Assembly: GCF_001562275.1 (NCBI RefSeq)
Contig: NZ_CP014304.1
Span: 4,092,001-4,156,000 of the forward strand
DNA from: Hymenobacter sp. PAMC 26628
GTDB taxonomy: Bacteria; Bacteroidota; Bacteroidia; Cytophagales; Hymenobacteraceae
Reading direction: 5' to 3'
Length of the DNA: 64,000 nucleotides
The notes beneath the pieces were generated by a model. The model searched no databases and was not told where the DNA came from. It saw only the letters and a program-made list of their open reading frames with translations. The stretch's first letter is position 1; every line of letters begins with the position of its first letter. This document shows, one piece after another, positions 1 to 7,641 of the stretch. The position numbers and the translations under genes were made by a program.

Positions 1-338
1 TCGAGGGCGGCGGCGTCGAGGTTTTCCTCCTGGGCAAAAAAGGAGAGCAGCCGGCTGAACGAGCCGCCGAAGTGCCCGCCCAGCAGCTTGCGCAGCGAAA
101 AGCGGCGGTAGTCGTCCTGCCCCACCAGGGCGTGGTAACGGTGCGTGCGCCCAAAGGCCTCGTAGCCCACGAAGCCCTTCTGCTCCAAAATGCGCACGAT
201 GGTGGACACCGTGGTGATGGCCGGTGCCGGGGCCGGCAGGGCACCCTGCACGTCCTTGACGTAGCTGGGGCCCTCGCGCCAGAGGATTTGCATCACCTGC
301 TCTTCAGCGCGGGTAAGTTCGGGAAAGGAGGGACTCAT
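1..338 (-). CDS. BlaI/MecI-family transcriptional repressor (3' end cut by window)
   Basis: The 112 visible residues start at an ATG at 338 and run off the left edge. They hold the winged-helix domain typical of BlaI/MecI/CopY repressors (about residues 5-75), including the segment LTRAEEQVMQILWREGPSYV and a later TTVSTIVRILEQKGFVG stretch. In this family the N-terminal domain binds DNA as a dimer. The C-terminal part dimerises and is often cleaved by a BlaR1-type membrane peptidase encoded next door. Any such partner would lie outside the window, downstream on the minus strand. A 54-bp perfect palindrome lies 24 bp upstream and is the probable autoregulatory operator. Family usual length is 120-130 aa, so little is missing. 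The effector is unknown; beta-lactam resistance should not be assumed in Bacteroidota. Confidence 0.9.
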   Translation of the reverse strand, partial: MSPSFPELTRAEEQVMQILWREGPSYVKDVQGALPAPAPAITTVSTIVRILEQKGFVGYEAFGRTHRYHALVGQDDYRRFSLRKLLGGHFGGSFSRLLSFFAQEENLDAAAL

Positions 339-361
339 AAGTAGGTGCGGGAGGTTGTGGA

Positions 362-415
362 ACAAATATCAACTAATAATTTAGTTAATTAACTAAATTA
401 TTAGTTGATATTTGT
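362..415. promoter_or_regulatory. 54-bp perfect palindrome, probable operator of the BlaI-type repressor
   Basis: Positions 362-415 read identically on both strands without a mismatch, centred at 388/389. Two operator-like 14-mers of the form ACTAA-N4-TTAGT lie inside, at 372-385 and 392-405. Their centres are 20 bp apart, which is about two helical turns. BlaI/MecI dimers are known to bind dyads of this general kind (TAC/GTA or ACTA/TAGT half sites). The outer arms each end in TATTTG, close to a Bacteroidota -7 box, so the site could hold divergent promoters covered by the repressor. It stands 24 bp upstream of the repressor start codon. The AT-rich block contrasts with its GC-rich surroundings. 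Confidence 0.7.
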
Positions 416-482
416 AAACCATTGACAATCAAAATTATTTATTTTAAAACATGTTAAAAGATTAGAGGGAAAGTGGTTGAAG

Positions 483-533
483 AGCCCCGAAACGGCCATG
501 CTCCACTGCGTTCAGCACGACCGTTTCGGGGCT
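483..533. repeat. Hairpin repeat with terminator-like T-run
   Basis: The 13-nt arms 483-495 and 521-533 (AGCCCCGAAACGG and its complement) pair perfectly, and TTTT follows on the plus strand. The loop carries a string whose complement, GTGCTGAACGCAGTGGAGCA, resembles dispersed intergenic repeats I recall from Hymenobacter-type genomes. That resemblance is from memory, not a search. It could end transcription arriving from the palindrome on its left. Confidence 0.55.
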
Positions 534-574
534 TTTCCTGTCCTCTAAAAAGCCTCATTATAATCGTGGCAACT

Positions 575-654
575 GGTAGCGTGGACGCTGCAAGCCCGCG
601 CGCGGGGCCCTAACCAGTAGCTCAACCGCGCGGACTCGCAGCGTCCACGCTACC
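575..654. repeat. 80-bp inverted repeat with 17-bp perfect arms
   Basis: Arms 575-591 (GGTAGCGTGGACGCTGC) and 638-654 are perfect complements. Further GC-rich partial pairing lies inside (CCGCGCG/CGCGCGG types). There is no T-run after it, so it looks more like a REP/BIME-type intergenic repeat than a terminator. It lies just upstream of the dehydrogenase gene. A TACCTTTG box (669-676), compatible with a Bacteroidota -7 element, follows it, but I see no matching -33 box. Confidence 0.6.
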
Positions 655-715
655 GGGGGCGCCCCTTCTACCTTTGCCAGCGCTCATCCCGGCGCTCCTG
701 CTTAGCCACTTGCCC

Positions 716-1789
716 ATGCCCGTCCCCACCCCGTTTGCCTACAACCAGCTGTTTGCTTTCACCGAAAGCGTATTCCAGGCCATCGGCTGCCCCGAAGCCG
801 ACGCCACGCTGGCCACCGAAACCCTGCTAGCCGCCGATTTGCGGGGCGTCGATTCGCACGGCGTGGCCCGGCTGGTGGGCTACGTGCGCCTCTGGGAAGC
901 CGGCCGCATCAACGCCGCGCCCCGGGTGGCCGTGACCTACGAAACGCCCAGCACGGCCGTGGTGGACGGCGACGGCGGCCTGGGCCTGGTGGTGGGGCCC
1001 CGGGCCATGCGCGTGGCCATCGAGAAGGCCCAGCAAGTAGGCACCGGCTGGGTGTCGGTGAAGAACTCCAACCACTTCGGAATAGCAGGCTACCACGCCA
1101 TGCTGGCCCTGGCCCACGACATGATTGGGGTAGCCATGACCAACGCCTCGCCCCTGGTGGCCCCCACCTATTCGCTCGATAGGCTGCTGGGCACCAATCC
1201 CATTGCCGTGGCCGTGCCCGCCGGCGAGCAGCCCGATTTTGTGCTCGACATGGCCACCACCACCGCCGCCAACGGCAAGCTCGAAATTGCCCAGCGCAAG
1301 GGCCTGCCCCTGCCCGAAGGCTGGGCCCAAACCGCCGACGGCCGCCCCAGCACCGACGCCAACGCCGTGAAGGACGGCGGGGCCCTGCTGCCGCTGGGCG
1401 GCGCAACCGGCTCGCACAAGGGCTACGGCCTGGGCGCGGTGGTTGATATTTTCTCGGCCGTGCTCAGCGGGGCCAACTACGGGCCCTGGGTGCCACCGTT
1501 CGTGGCCTTCCTCCAGCCCTCGGCCAACCCCGTGGGCCAAGGCCTGGGCCACTTCTTCGGGGCCCTGCGGGTGGATGCCTTTCGGCCCGCAGACGAATTC
1601 AAAGCCCACATGGACAATTGGATAACCACCTTCCGCCAGGCCCACGCTGTGGAGGGCAAGCAGGTCCTCATCCCCGGCGACCCCGAGCGCGACACCGCCG
1701 CCCACCGCCTGCTCGACGGCATTCCGCTGCTCGATGCCGTGGTGAAAGACTTGGAGGGCGTGGGCGCCAAGTTCGGTGTGAAGTTGTAG
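716..1789 (+). CDS. Type-2 malate/L-lactate dehydrogenase family oxidoreductase
   Basis: A 357-residue NAD(P)-dependent 2-hydroxyacid dehydrogenase of the Ldh_2 family (relatives: malate, L-sulfolactate, ureidoglycolate and 2,3-diketogulonate dehydrogenases). This family does not use a Rossmann fold. Visible signatures are GVDSHGVARL with His48, the catalytic-type motif NSNHFGIAGYH with His120, the GTNPIAVAVPAG nucleotide-site segment and the GSHKGYGLG motif near residue 240. I chose the ATG at 716 because the family begins a few residues before the first helix; an upstream start at 674 would add an unconserved stretch. The gene stands alone. Its TAG stop is fused to GGCCCC and is followed by a bidirectional terminator. 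The substrate cannot be read from sequence. Confidence 0.9.
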   Translation: MPVPTPFAYNQLFAFTESVFQAIGCPEADATLATETLLAADLRGVDSHGVARLVGYVRLWEAGRINAAPRVAVTYETPSTAVVDGDGGLGLVVGPRAMRVAIEKAQQVGTGWVSVKNSNHFGIAGYHAMLALAHDMIGVAMTNASPLVAPTYSLDRLLGTNPIAVAVPAGEQPDFVLDMATTTAANGKLEIAQRKGLPLPEGWAQTADGRPSTDANAVKDGGALLPLGGATGSHKGYGLGAVVDIFSAVLSGANYGPWVPPFVAFLQPSANPVGQGLGHFFGALRVDAFRPADEFKAHMDNWITTFRQAHAVEGKQVLIPGDPERDTAAHRLLDGIPLLDAVVKDLEGVGAKFGVKL

Positions 1790-1803
1790 GGCCCCTAAAA
1801 AGC

Positions 1804-1838
1804 AAAAAGGCCTTGCGCACGGTGCGCAAGGCCTTTTT
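1804..1838. terminator. Bidirectional intrinsic terminator
   Basis: A 16-bp perfect stem (1804-1819 with 1823-1838, arm AAAAAGGCCTTGCGCA) has a 3-nt loop and five A/T at each base. It separates the dehydrogenase (plus) from the convergent L,D-transpeptidase gene (minus) and can serve both. Confidence 0.9.
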
Positions 1839-1856
1839 ATATATCATTTGTGTTGA

Positions 1857-2699
1857 TTACGACACCGGCCGGACCGCTTCCGTCAGCGCTTGCACGGCTA
1901 CGTTTTGGTCCAGGAATTTGGAGCTGTAGCCGGCGTCCGACCGGTTGATGAACAGGCAGGTGCCGCCGTTCACGGCGTCGATGATCTGCGCGTACTGGTC
2001 CATCGGCAGGGCGGGGCAGCCGAGGCTGCGGCCCAGGCGGCCGTTCTCGCGGATGAACTCTTCGCTCACGTACTCAGCACCGTGCATCACCACCGAGCGG
2101 GTGGCGGCGTTGGTGTTGTAGCCCTCGTCGAGGCCCTGGAGGCGCAGCGAGTGGCCGTGCTTGCCCTGATACTCGCTGCCCGTCACGTAGAAGCCGAGGC
2201 TACTCATGTTGCTGGCGTCGGTGTTCGAGAAGTTGGTGGCCTCGTTCTCGCCCGAGTTGTGGCCGTGGGCCACCAGGGTGTGGAAAATGATTTGCTGGCT
2301 GGCCAGGTTCACCACCCACAGGCGTTTTTCGGTGCTGGGCAAGTCGAAGTCGACTACCGTCAGCAACTGCTTATCGCCGGCCAAGCGGCCGCCCTGCTTG
2401 AGGTTGAGGTAGCCGGTCATGGCCTTCTCAAACACCTCGAACTTCAGGCCCTGGGCCTGGGCCCCTAGGGCGTCGTAGGTCTCGTGCAGCTTCAGGTTGA
2501 ACAGCAAGGCCTTGGTGGGGGCCACGCGGGCGACCTGGTGCGTGCCCGCGGCGGTGCCGGCCAGCGAACGGCTCACCGGCCCCGCTACGGGCGTGGCCAG
2601 GAACAGCGCGGCCAAGAAGGGCAGCACGCGCCGCACGGCGCGCTTGGTGCGCCGGTAGCGGCGCTGGCGCAGGACAACGCTAACATGATGCTTTTCCAT
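1857..2699 (-). CDS. L,D-transpeptidase catalytic-domain protein (YkuD_2 type), membrane anchored
   Basis: A 280-residue protein with an Arg-rich N-terminus, one hydrophobic segment (about 26-41) and a periplasmic domain. The C-terminal block contains VMHGAEYVSEEF and RSLGCPALP, with the presumed nucleophile Cys228. This matches the His/Ser-x-Gly-Cys signature of peptidoglycan L,D-transpeptidases (murein L,D-transpeptidase catalytic-domain family). In that family the cysteine makes 3-3 crosslinks or attaches proteins to meso-DAP. I prefer the ATG at 2699 to the TTG at 2753, since the longer form adds residues before a normal signal-anchor. The upstream neighbour on the same strand is a paralogue. 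The exact reaction is inferred from the motif only. Confidence 0.85.
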   Translation of the reverse strand: MEKHHVSVVLRQRRYRRTKRAVRRVLPFLAALFLATPVAGPVSRSLAGTAAGTHQVARVAPTKALLFNLKLHETYDALGAQAQGLKFEVFEKAMTGYLNLKQGGRLAGDKQLLTVVDFDLPSTEKRLWVVNLASQQIIFHTLVAHGHNSGENEATNFSNTDASNMSSLGFYVTGSEYQGKHGHSLRLQGLDEGYNTNAATRSVVMHGAEYVSEEFIRENGRLGRSLGCPALPMDQYAQIIDAVNGGTCLFINRSDAGYSSKFLDQNVAVQALTEAVRPVS

Positions 2700-2868
2700 A
2701 GACGAATGCAATCTATTGAGTAACAAGGGCGAATCAGTAAACAAAGTAGCCAATAATGACTGATTAATACTGAGGCACTAAACCATATACGCAAAAACAG
2801 CGGCGATGGAGCAAGAAACAACCTTAATTTTAGCCAAAACATTCCCGGTAAATTCCAGGGCCGGGGCC

Positions 2869-3732
2869 CTAACCCCAGCCGTGGGCCAGAAACCGGCGGG
2901 TGGCCACGGGCCCGTCGAGCCAGCGCGAGTGCAGGCCCGGGCCGCTGAGCAGCAGCGTAGTACCGCCCTGCACCGTGCTGATAATGGCCTTGAATTGCTC
3001 GGGCGGCAGGGCCGGGCAGCCGCGGCTGTAGCCCAGGTGGCCGTGCTGGTGCACGTAGGCCGGGCTGGCGTAGTCGGCGGCGTGCAGCACCACGTAGCGG
3101 TTGTAGGCGTTGGCGTTTTCGCCCTTGTCCAGCCCCTCCAGGCGGCGCGAGTAGCCGTGAATGCCGTCGTAGCTGCCGGCGGTGCGGTAGAAGCCCAGCG
3201 AGGTGCAGGCCGAGGACTCTTTATTGGAGAAGCGGCGGGCGCGCAGGTGGCCCGAGCCTGCGCCGTGGGCCACCAGGCTGCGGTGCAGCACCTTGGCGTT
3301 TTTCAGGTCGAGTACCCACAGGCGCTCTTCGGTGTTGGGCAGGTCCATGTCGGCCACGGCCAGCAGGCCGGCGCGGAAGCTGGGGTCGGTGCGGCGCAGG
3401 GTGAGGTAGCCCACGCAGGCCTGCTCCAGCACGGCGGGGCGCAGCGCGGCGGCGGCGGGCCCCAGGGCCGTGTGCAGCTGGGCAATGGCCCGGCGCAGGG
3501 TGTCGGGCATTTCGGCCACGGCGGGCACGGGCGTGAGCACCAGCGAATCGGGCAGGGCCGCCGGGGCCCCTAGGGGCAGCACCGACGGGGGCCCCGCGGC
3601 CGGCGCCGCTTGCAGCGCCACGGCGGCCGGCGGCACCGCCGCCAGGGGCGCGTCGGCGGGCCGCTGGCAGCCGGCCGCGCCCGTGAGCACGGCCAAGGCC
3701 GCGCCGGTCACCAAAACGGAAAAGCGCATCAT
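2869..3732 (-). CDS. L,D-transpeptidase catalytic-domain lipoprotein, paralogue of the next gene
   Basis: A 287-residue protein with a lipoprotein signal (LTGAAGC, acceptor Cys22), a Pro/Ala-rich linker to about residue 60, and the same C-terminal catalytic block as its neighbour: VVLHAADYASPAY and YSRGCPALPPEQF, nucleophile Cys239. Two ATGs are adjacent (3732 and 3729). The segments around residues 140-240 align well with the downstream paralogue (for example LRRTDPSFRAGLLAVADMDLPNTEERLWVLD against LKQGGRLAGDKQLLTVVDFDLPSTEKRLWVVN, shown here only as motif ends D-LP-TE-RLWV). A tandem duplication followed by a change of anchoring is likely. The TAG stop is directly followed by GGCCCC. Confidence 0.85.
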   Translation of the reverse strand: MMRFSVLVTGAALAVLTGAAGCQRPADAPLAAVPPAAVALQAAPAAGPPSVLPLGAPAALPDSLVLTPVPAVAEMPDTLRRAIAQLHTALGPAAAALRPAVLEQACVGYLTLRRTDPSFRAGLLAVADMDLPNTEERLWVLDLKNAKVLHRSLVAHGAGSGHLRARRFSNKESSACTSLGFYRTAGSYDGIHGYSRRLEGLDKGENANAYNRYVVLHAADYASPAYVHQHGHLGYSRGCPALPPEQFKAIISTVQGGTTLLLSGPGLHSRWLDGPVATRRFLAHGWG

Positions 3733-3889
3733 GCCCCGAAACTACGCGCCCGCCGCAAAAAAACCGCTGGTTGAGCTTTAGTTTTTCTTCTTTTTATCCA
3801 ATGCGCGCCGGTGCGGTAGCGGCCGGTAGCGCGCTTTGAGTGGTTGGGCGCCGTTGTCCAGCAGGGGCCCTGCTGGGGGCGTTAGGCTG

Positions 3890-3988
3890 TACCGCCAAGC
3901 TCTGTGCTGGCACCGCCGGGGCCTTGCCTTAGGGCCCCAAGGCAGCCTATGCAAGGCCCCGGCGGTGCCAGCACAGAGCTTGGCGGTA
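3890..3988. repeat. 99-bp hairpin element with 38-bp perfect arms
   Basis: Arms 3890-3927 and 3951-3988 are perfect 38-nt complements around a 23-nt loop; the arm starts TACCGCCAAGCTCTGTGCTG. There is no T-run. Such length without mismatches suggests recent spread or ongoing conversion. It occupies the 419-bp gap (3733-4151) between the divergent lipoprotein transpeptidase and the Hsp70 gene. Apart from this element and a TATTTTTG box at 4066-4073 without a clear -33 partner, I see nothing in that gap. Confidence 0.85.
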
Positions 3989-4151
3989 CAGGCAAAGCGT
4001 ACTCCAATGTAAACCCCAGCCCTGGTCGGGCCGTTGGACCGGGGCCCTGGCCGCGGCGCTGGGCGTATTTTTGGGCCCGCCCCGGCCCACGCCGGGCCGC
4101 TTCGCTTCCTCGCTCTTATCCGTGCCGCCTCCGCTGCGGCGTTTTGCTCTT

Positions 4152-6095
4152 ATGGCCAAAGTCGCCATCAACCTCGCCACCGGGGCCCTCCAGCAGGAGG
4201 AAATCATCGTCGGCATCGACCTCGGCACCACCAACAGCCTGGTGGCCTACGTGCACCCCGAAACCCGCCAGCCGCTGGCCATCAACGACCAGGGGCGCGG
4301 CAGCATCGTGCCCTCAGTAGTGCACTTTCCGGCTGATGGGCACGACCCCGTGGTGGGCACCGACGCCAAGGAATACCTACTCACGGACCCGCAGCGCACG
4401 ATTTACTCGGTGAAGCGGCTGCTGGGCAAAAGCTACCGCGACCTGGGGCTCCACGCCGGGCAGCTGGGCTACAAGGTGATTGACGATAACGCCGAGGGCC
4501 TGGTGAAAATCCGCGTCGCCGACCGGTTTTACTCGCCCATCGAGCTGTCGGCCGACATCCTGAAGGAGTTGCGCGCCCGCGCCGAGCACGCCCTTAAAAC
4601 GCCCGTCAACCGCGCCGTCATCACGGTGCCGGCGTACTTCAACGATTCGCAGCGCCAGGCCACGCGCGACGCCGGCCGCCTCGCGGGCCTGGAGGTGCTG
4701 CGCATCGTGAACGAGCCCACCGCCGCGGCCCTGGCCTACGGCATCGGCCTGAGCCCCGACGAGGAAAAAACCGTGGCCGTGTACGACCTCGGCGGCGGCA
4801 CCTTCGACGTCAGCATTCTGCGCATCCAGCAGGGCATTTTTGAGGTACTGAGCACCAACGGCGACACGTACCTGGGCGGCGACGACTTCGACCGCGCCAT
4901 TGCCGAGCACTGGCAGGCCACGGCCGGCCTGCCCGCCGCCTTCGCCACCGACCCGCACCTCCAGCAGCAGCTGCGCCTGGCCGCCGAAATGGCCAAGCGC
5001 TACCTCAGCCAGCACGACGACTTCACGACCCAGCTCACCGACGCGGCCGGCGCGGTGCTGCCGGTTACGCTCACCAAAGCGCAATTCAACGCCCTGGTGG
5101 GGCCCCTGGTGGCGCGCACCATCGCCGCCTGCCGCCAGGCCGTGGCCGATGCGGGGTTAGTTGTCGGTTCGCCGTTGTCAGTTGTTAGTACCAGCGAAAA
5201 CCAAAACCTAACAACTGACAGCCAACAGCTAGCAACTAAACTAGACGCGGTGCTGCTGGTGGGCGGCTCGACCCGCGTGCCGCTGGTGTTCGACGAGGTG
5301 TCGAAATTCTTCGGCCAGCCGGCCAACAGCTCGCTGAACCCCGACGAGGTGGTGGCGCTGGGCGCGGCCATCCAGGCCGACATCCTGGCCGGCAACCGCC
5401 GCGATGTGCTGCTGCTCGACGTGACGCCGCTCACGCTGGGCATTGAGACGCTGGGCGGGCTGCTCGACCCGATTATTCCGCGCAACTCGAAGATTCCGAC
5501 CAAGGCCGGGCGCCAGTACACCACGAGCATCGACGGGCAGGTGAACCTGAAAATCGGCGTGTACCAGGGCGAGCGGGATTTGGTGAGCCAGAACCGCAAG
5601 CTGGGCGAGTTCGTGCTGACCGGCATCCCGGCCATGCCCGCCGGCCTGCCCAAGGTGGACGTGAACTTCCTGCTCAACGCCGACGGCATCCTGCAAGTGG
5701 AGGCCATCGAGCTGCGCTCGAGCACCCGCCAGCAGGTCGAAATCAAGCCCCAGTACGGCCTCACCGACGAGCAAGTGGAGCAGATGCTAATGGACTCATT
5801 GCTGAACGCCAAGGACGACGTGGCCGCCCGCCTCCTAATAGAGGCCCGCACCGCCGCCGAGCAGCTGCTTTACCAGGTCGAGAACTTCACCCGCAAGCAC
5901 CGCATGCACCTCACCGAAGAGGAGCTGAGCGCCACCGGGGCCCAGGTGCAGCGCGTGCGCGCCGCGCTGGCCGGCACCGAGCGCGACCCCATCCTGAAGA
6001 GCATGGATGAGCTGGACGAGCTGACGCGCCCCTACGCCGAGCGGGTGATGAACATCTCCATCCAGCAGGCCATGGCGGGCAAGAAGATTGGGTAG
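4152..6095 (+). CDS. Hsp70-family chaperone, HscA-like, with an in-frame repeat insertion
   Basis: A 647-residue Hsp70 with the ATPase signatures GIDLGTTNSLVAY, AVYDLGGGTFDVSIL and VGGSTRVPLV, then a substrate-binding domain (VTPLTLGIETLGG onward, about 415-535) and a helical lid. The wording of several blocks (SVKRLLGKS, LGGDDFD, NEPTAAALAYG) is nearest to HscA, the iron-sulfur assembly Hsp70. No hscB, fdx or isc genes are nearby, so HscA is tentative against a second DnaK. Start 4152 gives MAKVAINL, directly before the ATPase domain. Residues about 335-364, between the ADAGL and DAVLLVGGSTRVP blocks, are encoded by an inverted repeat of the type found elsewhere between genes (see repeat at 5153). 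That adds about 25 residues not expected in the family. Confidence 0.88.
   Translation: MAKVAINLATGALQQEEIIVGIDLGTTNSLVAYVHPETRQPLAINDQGRGSIVPSVVHFPADGHDPVVGTDAKEYLLTDPQRTIYSVKRLLGKSYRDLGLHAGQLGYKVIDDNAEGLVKIRVADRFYSPIELSADILKELRARAEHALKTPVNRAVITVPAYFNDSQRQATRDAGRLAGLEVLRIVNEPTAAALAYGIGLSPDEEKTVAVYDLGGGTFDVSILRIQQGIFEVLSTNGDTYLGGDDFDRAIAEHWQATAGLPAAFATDPHLQQQLRLAAEMAKRYLSQHDDFTTQLTDAAGAVLPVTLTKAQFNALVGPLVARTIAACRQAVADAGLVVGSPLSVVSTSENQNLTTDSQQLATKLDAVLLVGGSTRVPLVFDEVSKFFGQPANSSLNPDEVVALGAAIQADILAGNRRDVLLLDVTPLTLGIETLGGLLDPIIPRNSKIPTKAGRQYTTSIDGQVNLKIGVYQGERDLVSQNRKLGEFVLTGIPAMPAGLPKVDVNFLLNADGILQVEAIELRSSTRQQVEIKPQYGLTDEQVEQMLMDSLLNAKDDVAARLLIEARTAAEQLLYQVENFTRKHRMHLTEEELSATGAQVQRVRAALAGTERDPILKSMDELDELTRPYAERVMNISIQQAMAGKKIG
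5153..5242. repeat. GTTGTCAGTTG-type inverted repeat inside the Hsp70 coding sequence
   Basis: Imperfect arms of about 35 nt surround a short loop. Their core 13-mers, TGTCAGTTGTTAG (5176-5188) and its complement (5208-5220), match exactly. The same family stands between susC and susD (13915-13990) and before frr. Codon choice here (TTA, AGT, CTA) is unlike the GC-rich flanks. The reading frame stays open throughout. Confidence 0.75.
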
Positions 6096-6181
6096 TGGCA
6101 CGGTTGGCCGGCGGTGTGCTTTCTTGCGGCTTGCTTGCCGCGCCCGCGCGCCGTTTTATTGCTTGCCGCCTGATTATTGAC

Positions 6182-7534
6182 ATGATTTCTCCGCGCTTTC
6201 GCTCGCTGCTGCTGGGGCTGTTTTATGCTGCCCTGGCTAGTTTGCCGCTGTCCATCAACTGGTTTTCGCCCTGGGGGCACTTTGGGCTGCTGGTGGCCGC
6301 CGAACCCCTAATGGTGCTGACGGTGGGCCTGCTGGGCCTGGGCGTGCTGGCCGGGTGGGTGGCCCGGCCGGGCCCCAGCTCCTTGCTCGACAAGCTGGTG
6401 GGGCTGCACCTGGGGGCCCTGCTACTGGCCACGGCTTTTTCGAGCGACGTGCGGGTGTCGGCTAAGTACGTGGCCACGGTATTGGTTTTCGTGGGCTTTG
6501 GCTACGGGGTGCCGCGGGTGCTGCGCCTGGGCCGCACCGAGTGGCGGCGGGCGGGGGCCGCGCTGGGCGCGGGCACCGGCGCGCTGGCGCTGTACGTGCT
6601 GGCGCGCCACGTGCAGCAGGGCATCACGTATCCGCTCTCGTACGCCATCGCGCAGCCATTCCTGCAGCACGGCCACACCAACCTAACGGTGCTGCTGGAG
6701 CCCCTGGTGCTGGGGCTGAACCTGGTGCTGCTGTTCAGCCCCCGGGCCCAGGGCCCCCGCGGCCGCCTGCTGGCCACGGCCCTGCTCACCGCCGTGCTGA
6801 TGGTGGGGGCGTTTTCCTACTCGCGGGCGTCCTACGCGTCGCTGCTGGTGCAGGCGGTGCTGCTGCTGGTGCTGCTGGGCCGGACCGCCGCTGCCCGGCT
6901 GTGGCTGCCCTGGGCGGTGGCCGGAGCCCTGACGTTCGGCGCCTGGCAGGGCATCACGTGGCGGCTGGCCCTGCCGGAGGAAGCGGCGGCGGCCGCTGCG
7001 CCCGTCATCGACGCTGGCAAGACCCCCACCCTGCTGCACGAACTGAAGTCGGTGAGCGACTTCACGGCTACCAACGAGTCGAACGCCGAGCGCCTCAACC
7101 GCTGGAAGTACGGCCTGGTGCTGTACCGGCGCACGCCACTGGTGGGCATCGGGCCCGGCACGTTTCCTGACCGCTACCTCGAATTCGCGCAGGAAGTGCC
7201 CGCTAACCGCCGGTACTACACCACCTTTCGCCGCATGAACGTGCACAACCTCTACCTCGGCTGGCTCATCGAGGCCGGGGCCCTGGGGCTGCTGACCGGC
7301 CTGCTGGTGCTGGGCTACGCGGTGCTGCGCCAGCTGCGCCGCGTTTTGCACGGCGAGCGGTCGGCGCTGGCCGTGGGCCTGGCCTTGTACTTTGTCTTCT
7401 TTCTGTTGCATTCCTTTGCCCAGGATTTCTGGCAGGAGCCACGGGTTATTGTGGTGTTCTGGCTGGCCATTAGCTTGCAGCGCTACGCCGCCCAAGCCGC
7501 CAATGACCCCGCCGACAGCCCATTGTTGGCTTAA
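6182..7534 (+). CDS. O-antigen ligase/polymerase-like membrane protein
   Basis: A 450-residue, strongly hydrophobic protein with about 11-12 predicted membrane helices. It has a long periplasmic loop at about 265-385 containing GIGPGTFPDRYLEFA and then VHNLYLGWLIEAGALGLL. This is the Wzy_C arrangement of O-antigen ligase (WaaL) and related polymerases, where the loop carries functional Arg and His residues. WaaL joins a lipid-linked polysaccharide to lipid A core; other members polymerise glycans or glycosylate pilins. I chose the ATG at 6182 because it directly precedes the first membrane helix. It follows the chaperone gene by 86 bp without a terminator, so co-transcription is possible. No other glycan genes are adjacent, so the substrate is open. 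Confidence 0.82.
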   Translation: MISPRFRSLLLGLFYAALASLPLSINWFSPWGHFGLLVAAEPLMVLTVGLLGLGVLAGWVARPGPSSLLDKLVGLHLGALLLATAFSSDVRVSAKYVATVLVFVGFGYGVPRVLRLGRTEWRRAGAALGAGTGALALYVLARHVQQGITYPLSYAIAQPFLQHGHTNLTVLLEPLVLGLNLVLLFSPRAQGPRGRLLATALLTAVLMVGAFSYSRASYASLLVQAVLLLVLLGRTAAARLWLPWAVAGALTFGAWQGITWRLALPEEAAAAAAPVIDAGKTPTLLHELKSVSDFTATNESNAERLNRWKYGLVLYRRTPLVGIGPGTFPDRYLEFAQEVPANRRYYTTFRRMNVHNLYLGWLIEAGALGLLTGLLVLGYAVLRQLRRVLHGERSALAVGLALYFVFFLLHSFAQDFWQEPRVIVVFWLAISLQRYAAQAANDPADSPLLA

Positions 7535-7641
7535 CGCGTCGCGCCTCACCACAGCTCGGCAAGAGGCCCTGCGCCACCTAGCAGCACAAGCGGGCATAAA
7601 ATTCGTTTTGTACTTAATAAAAAGTTCTTAAAAGCGCAAGA

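Noticed and set aside
362..415. The 54-bp palindrome as a replication origin, terminus or phage attachment site
   Set aside because: No integrase, dnaA or iterons nearby; the adjacent repressor gene explains it better.
483..654. Neighbouring hairpins as a CRISPR array
   Set aside because: The two repeats differ in sequence, there are no regular spacers and no cas genes in the window.
827..1705. Long open frame on the strand opposite the dehydrogenase gene
   Set aside because: It is made of Gly/His/Ala-rich low-complexity sequence that mirrors GC-rich third codon positions of the real gene, with no domain.
1..3732. A beta-lactam resistance locus (BlaI plus L,D-transpeptidases)
   Set aside because: The transpeptidases are separated from the repressor by unrelated genes and terminators and no operator copy stands before them; no beta-lactamase is present.
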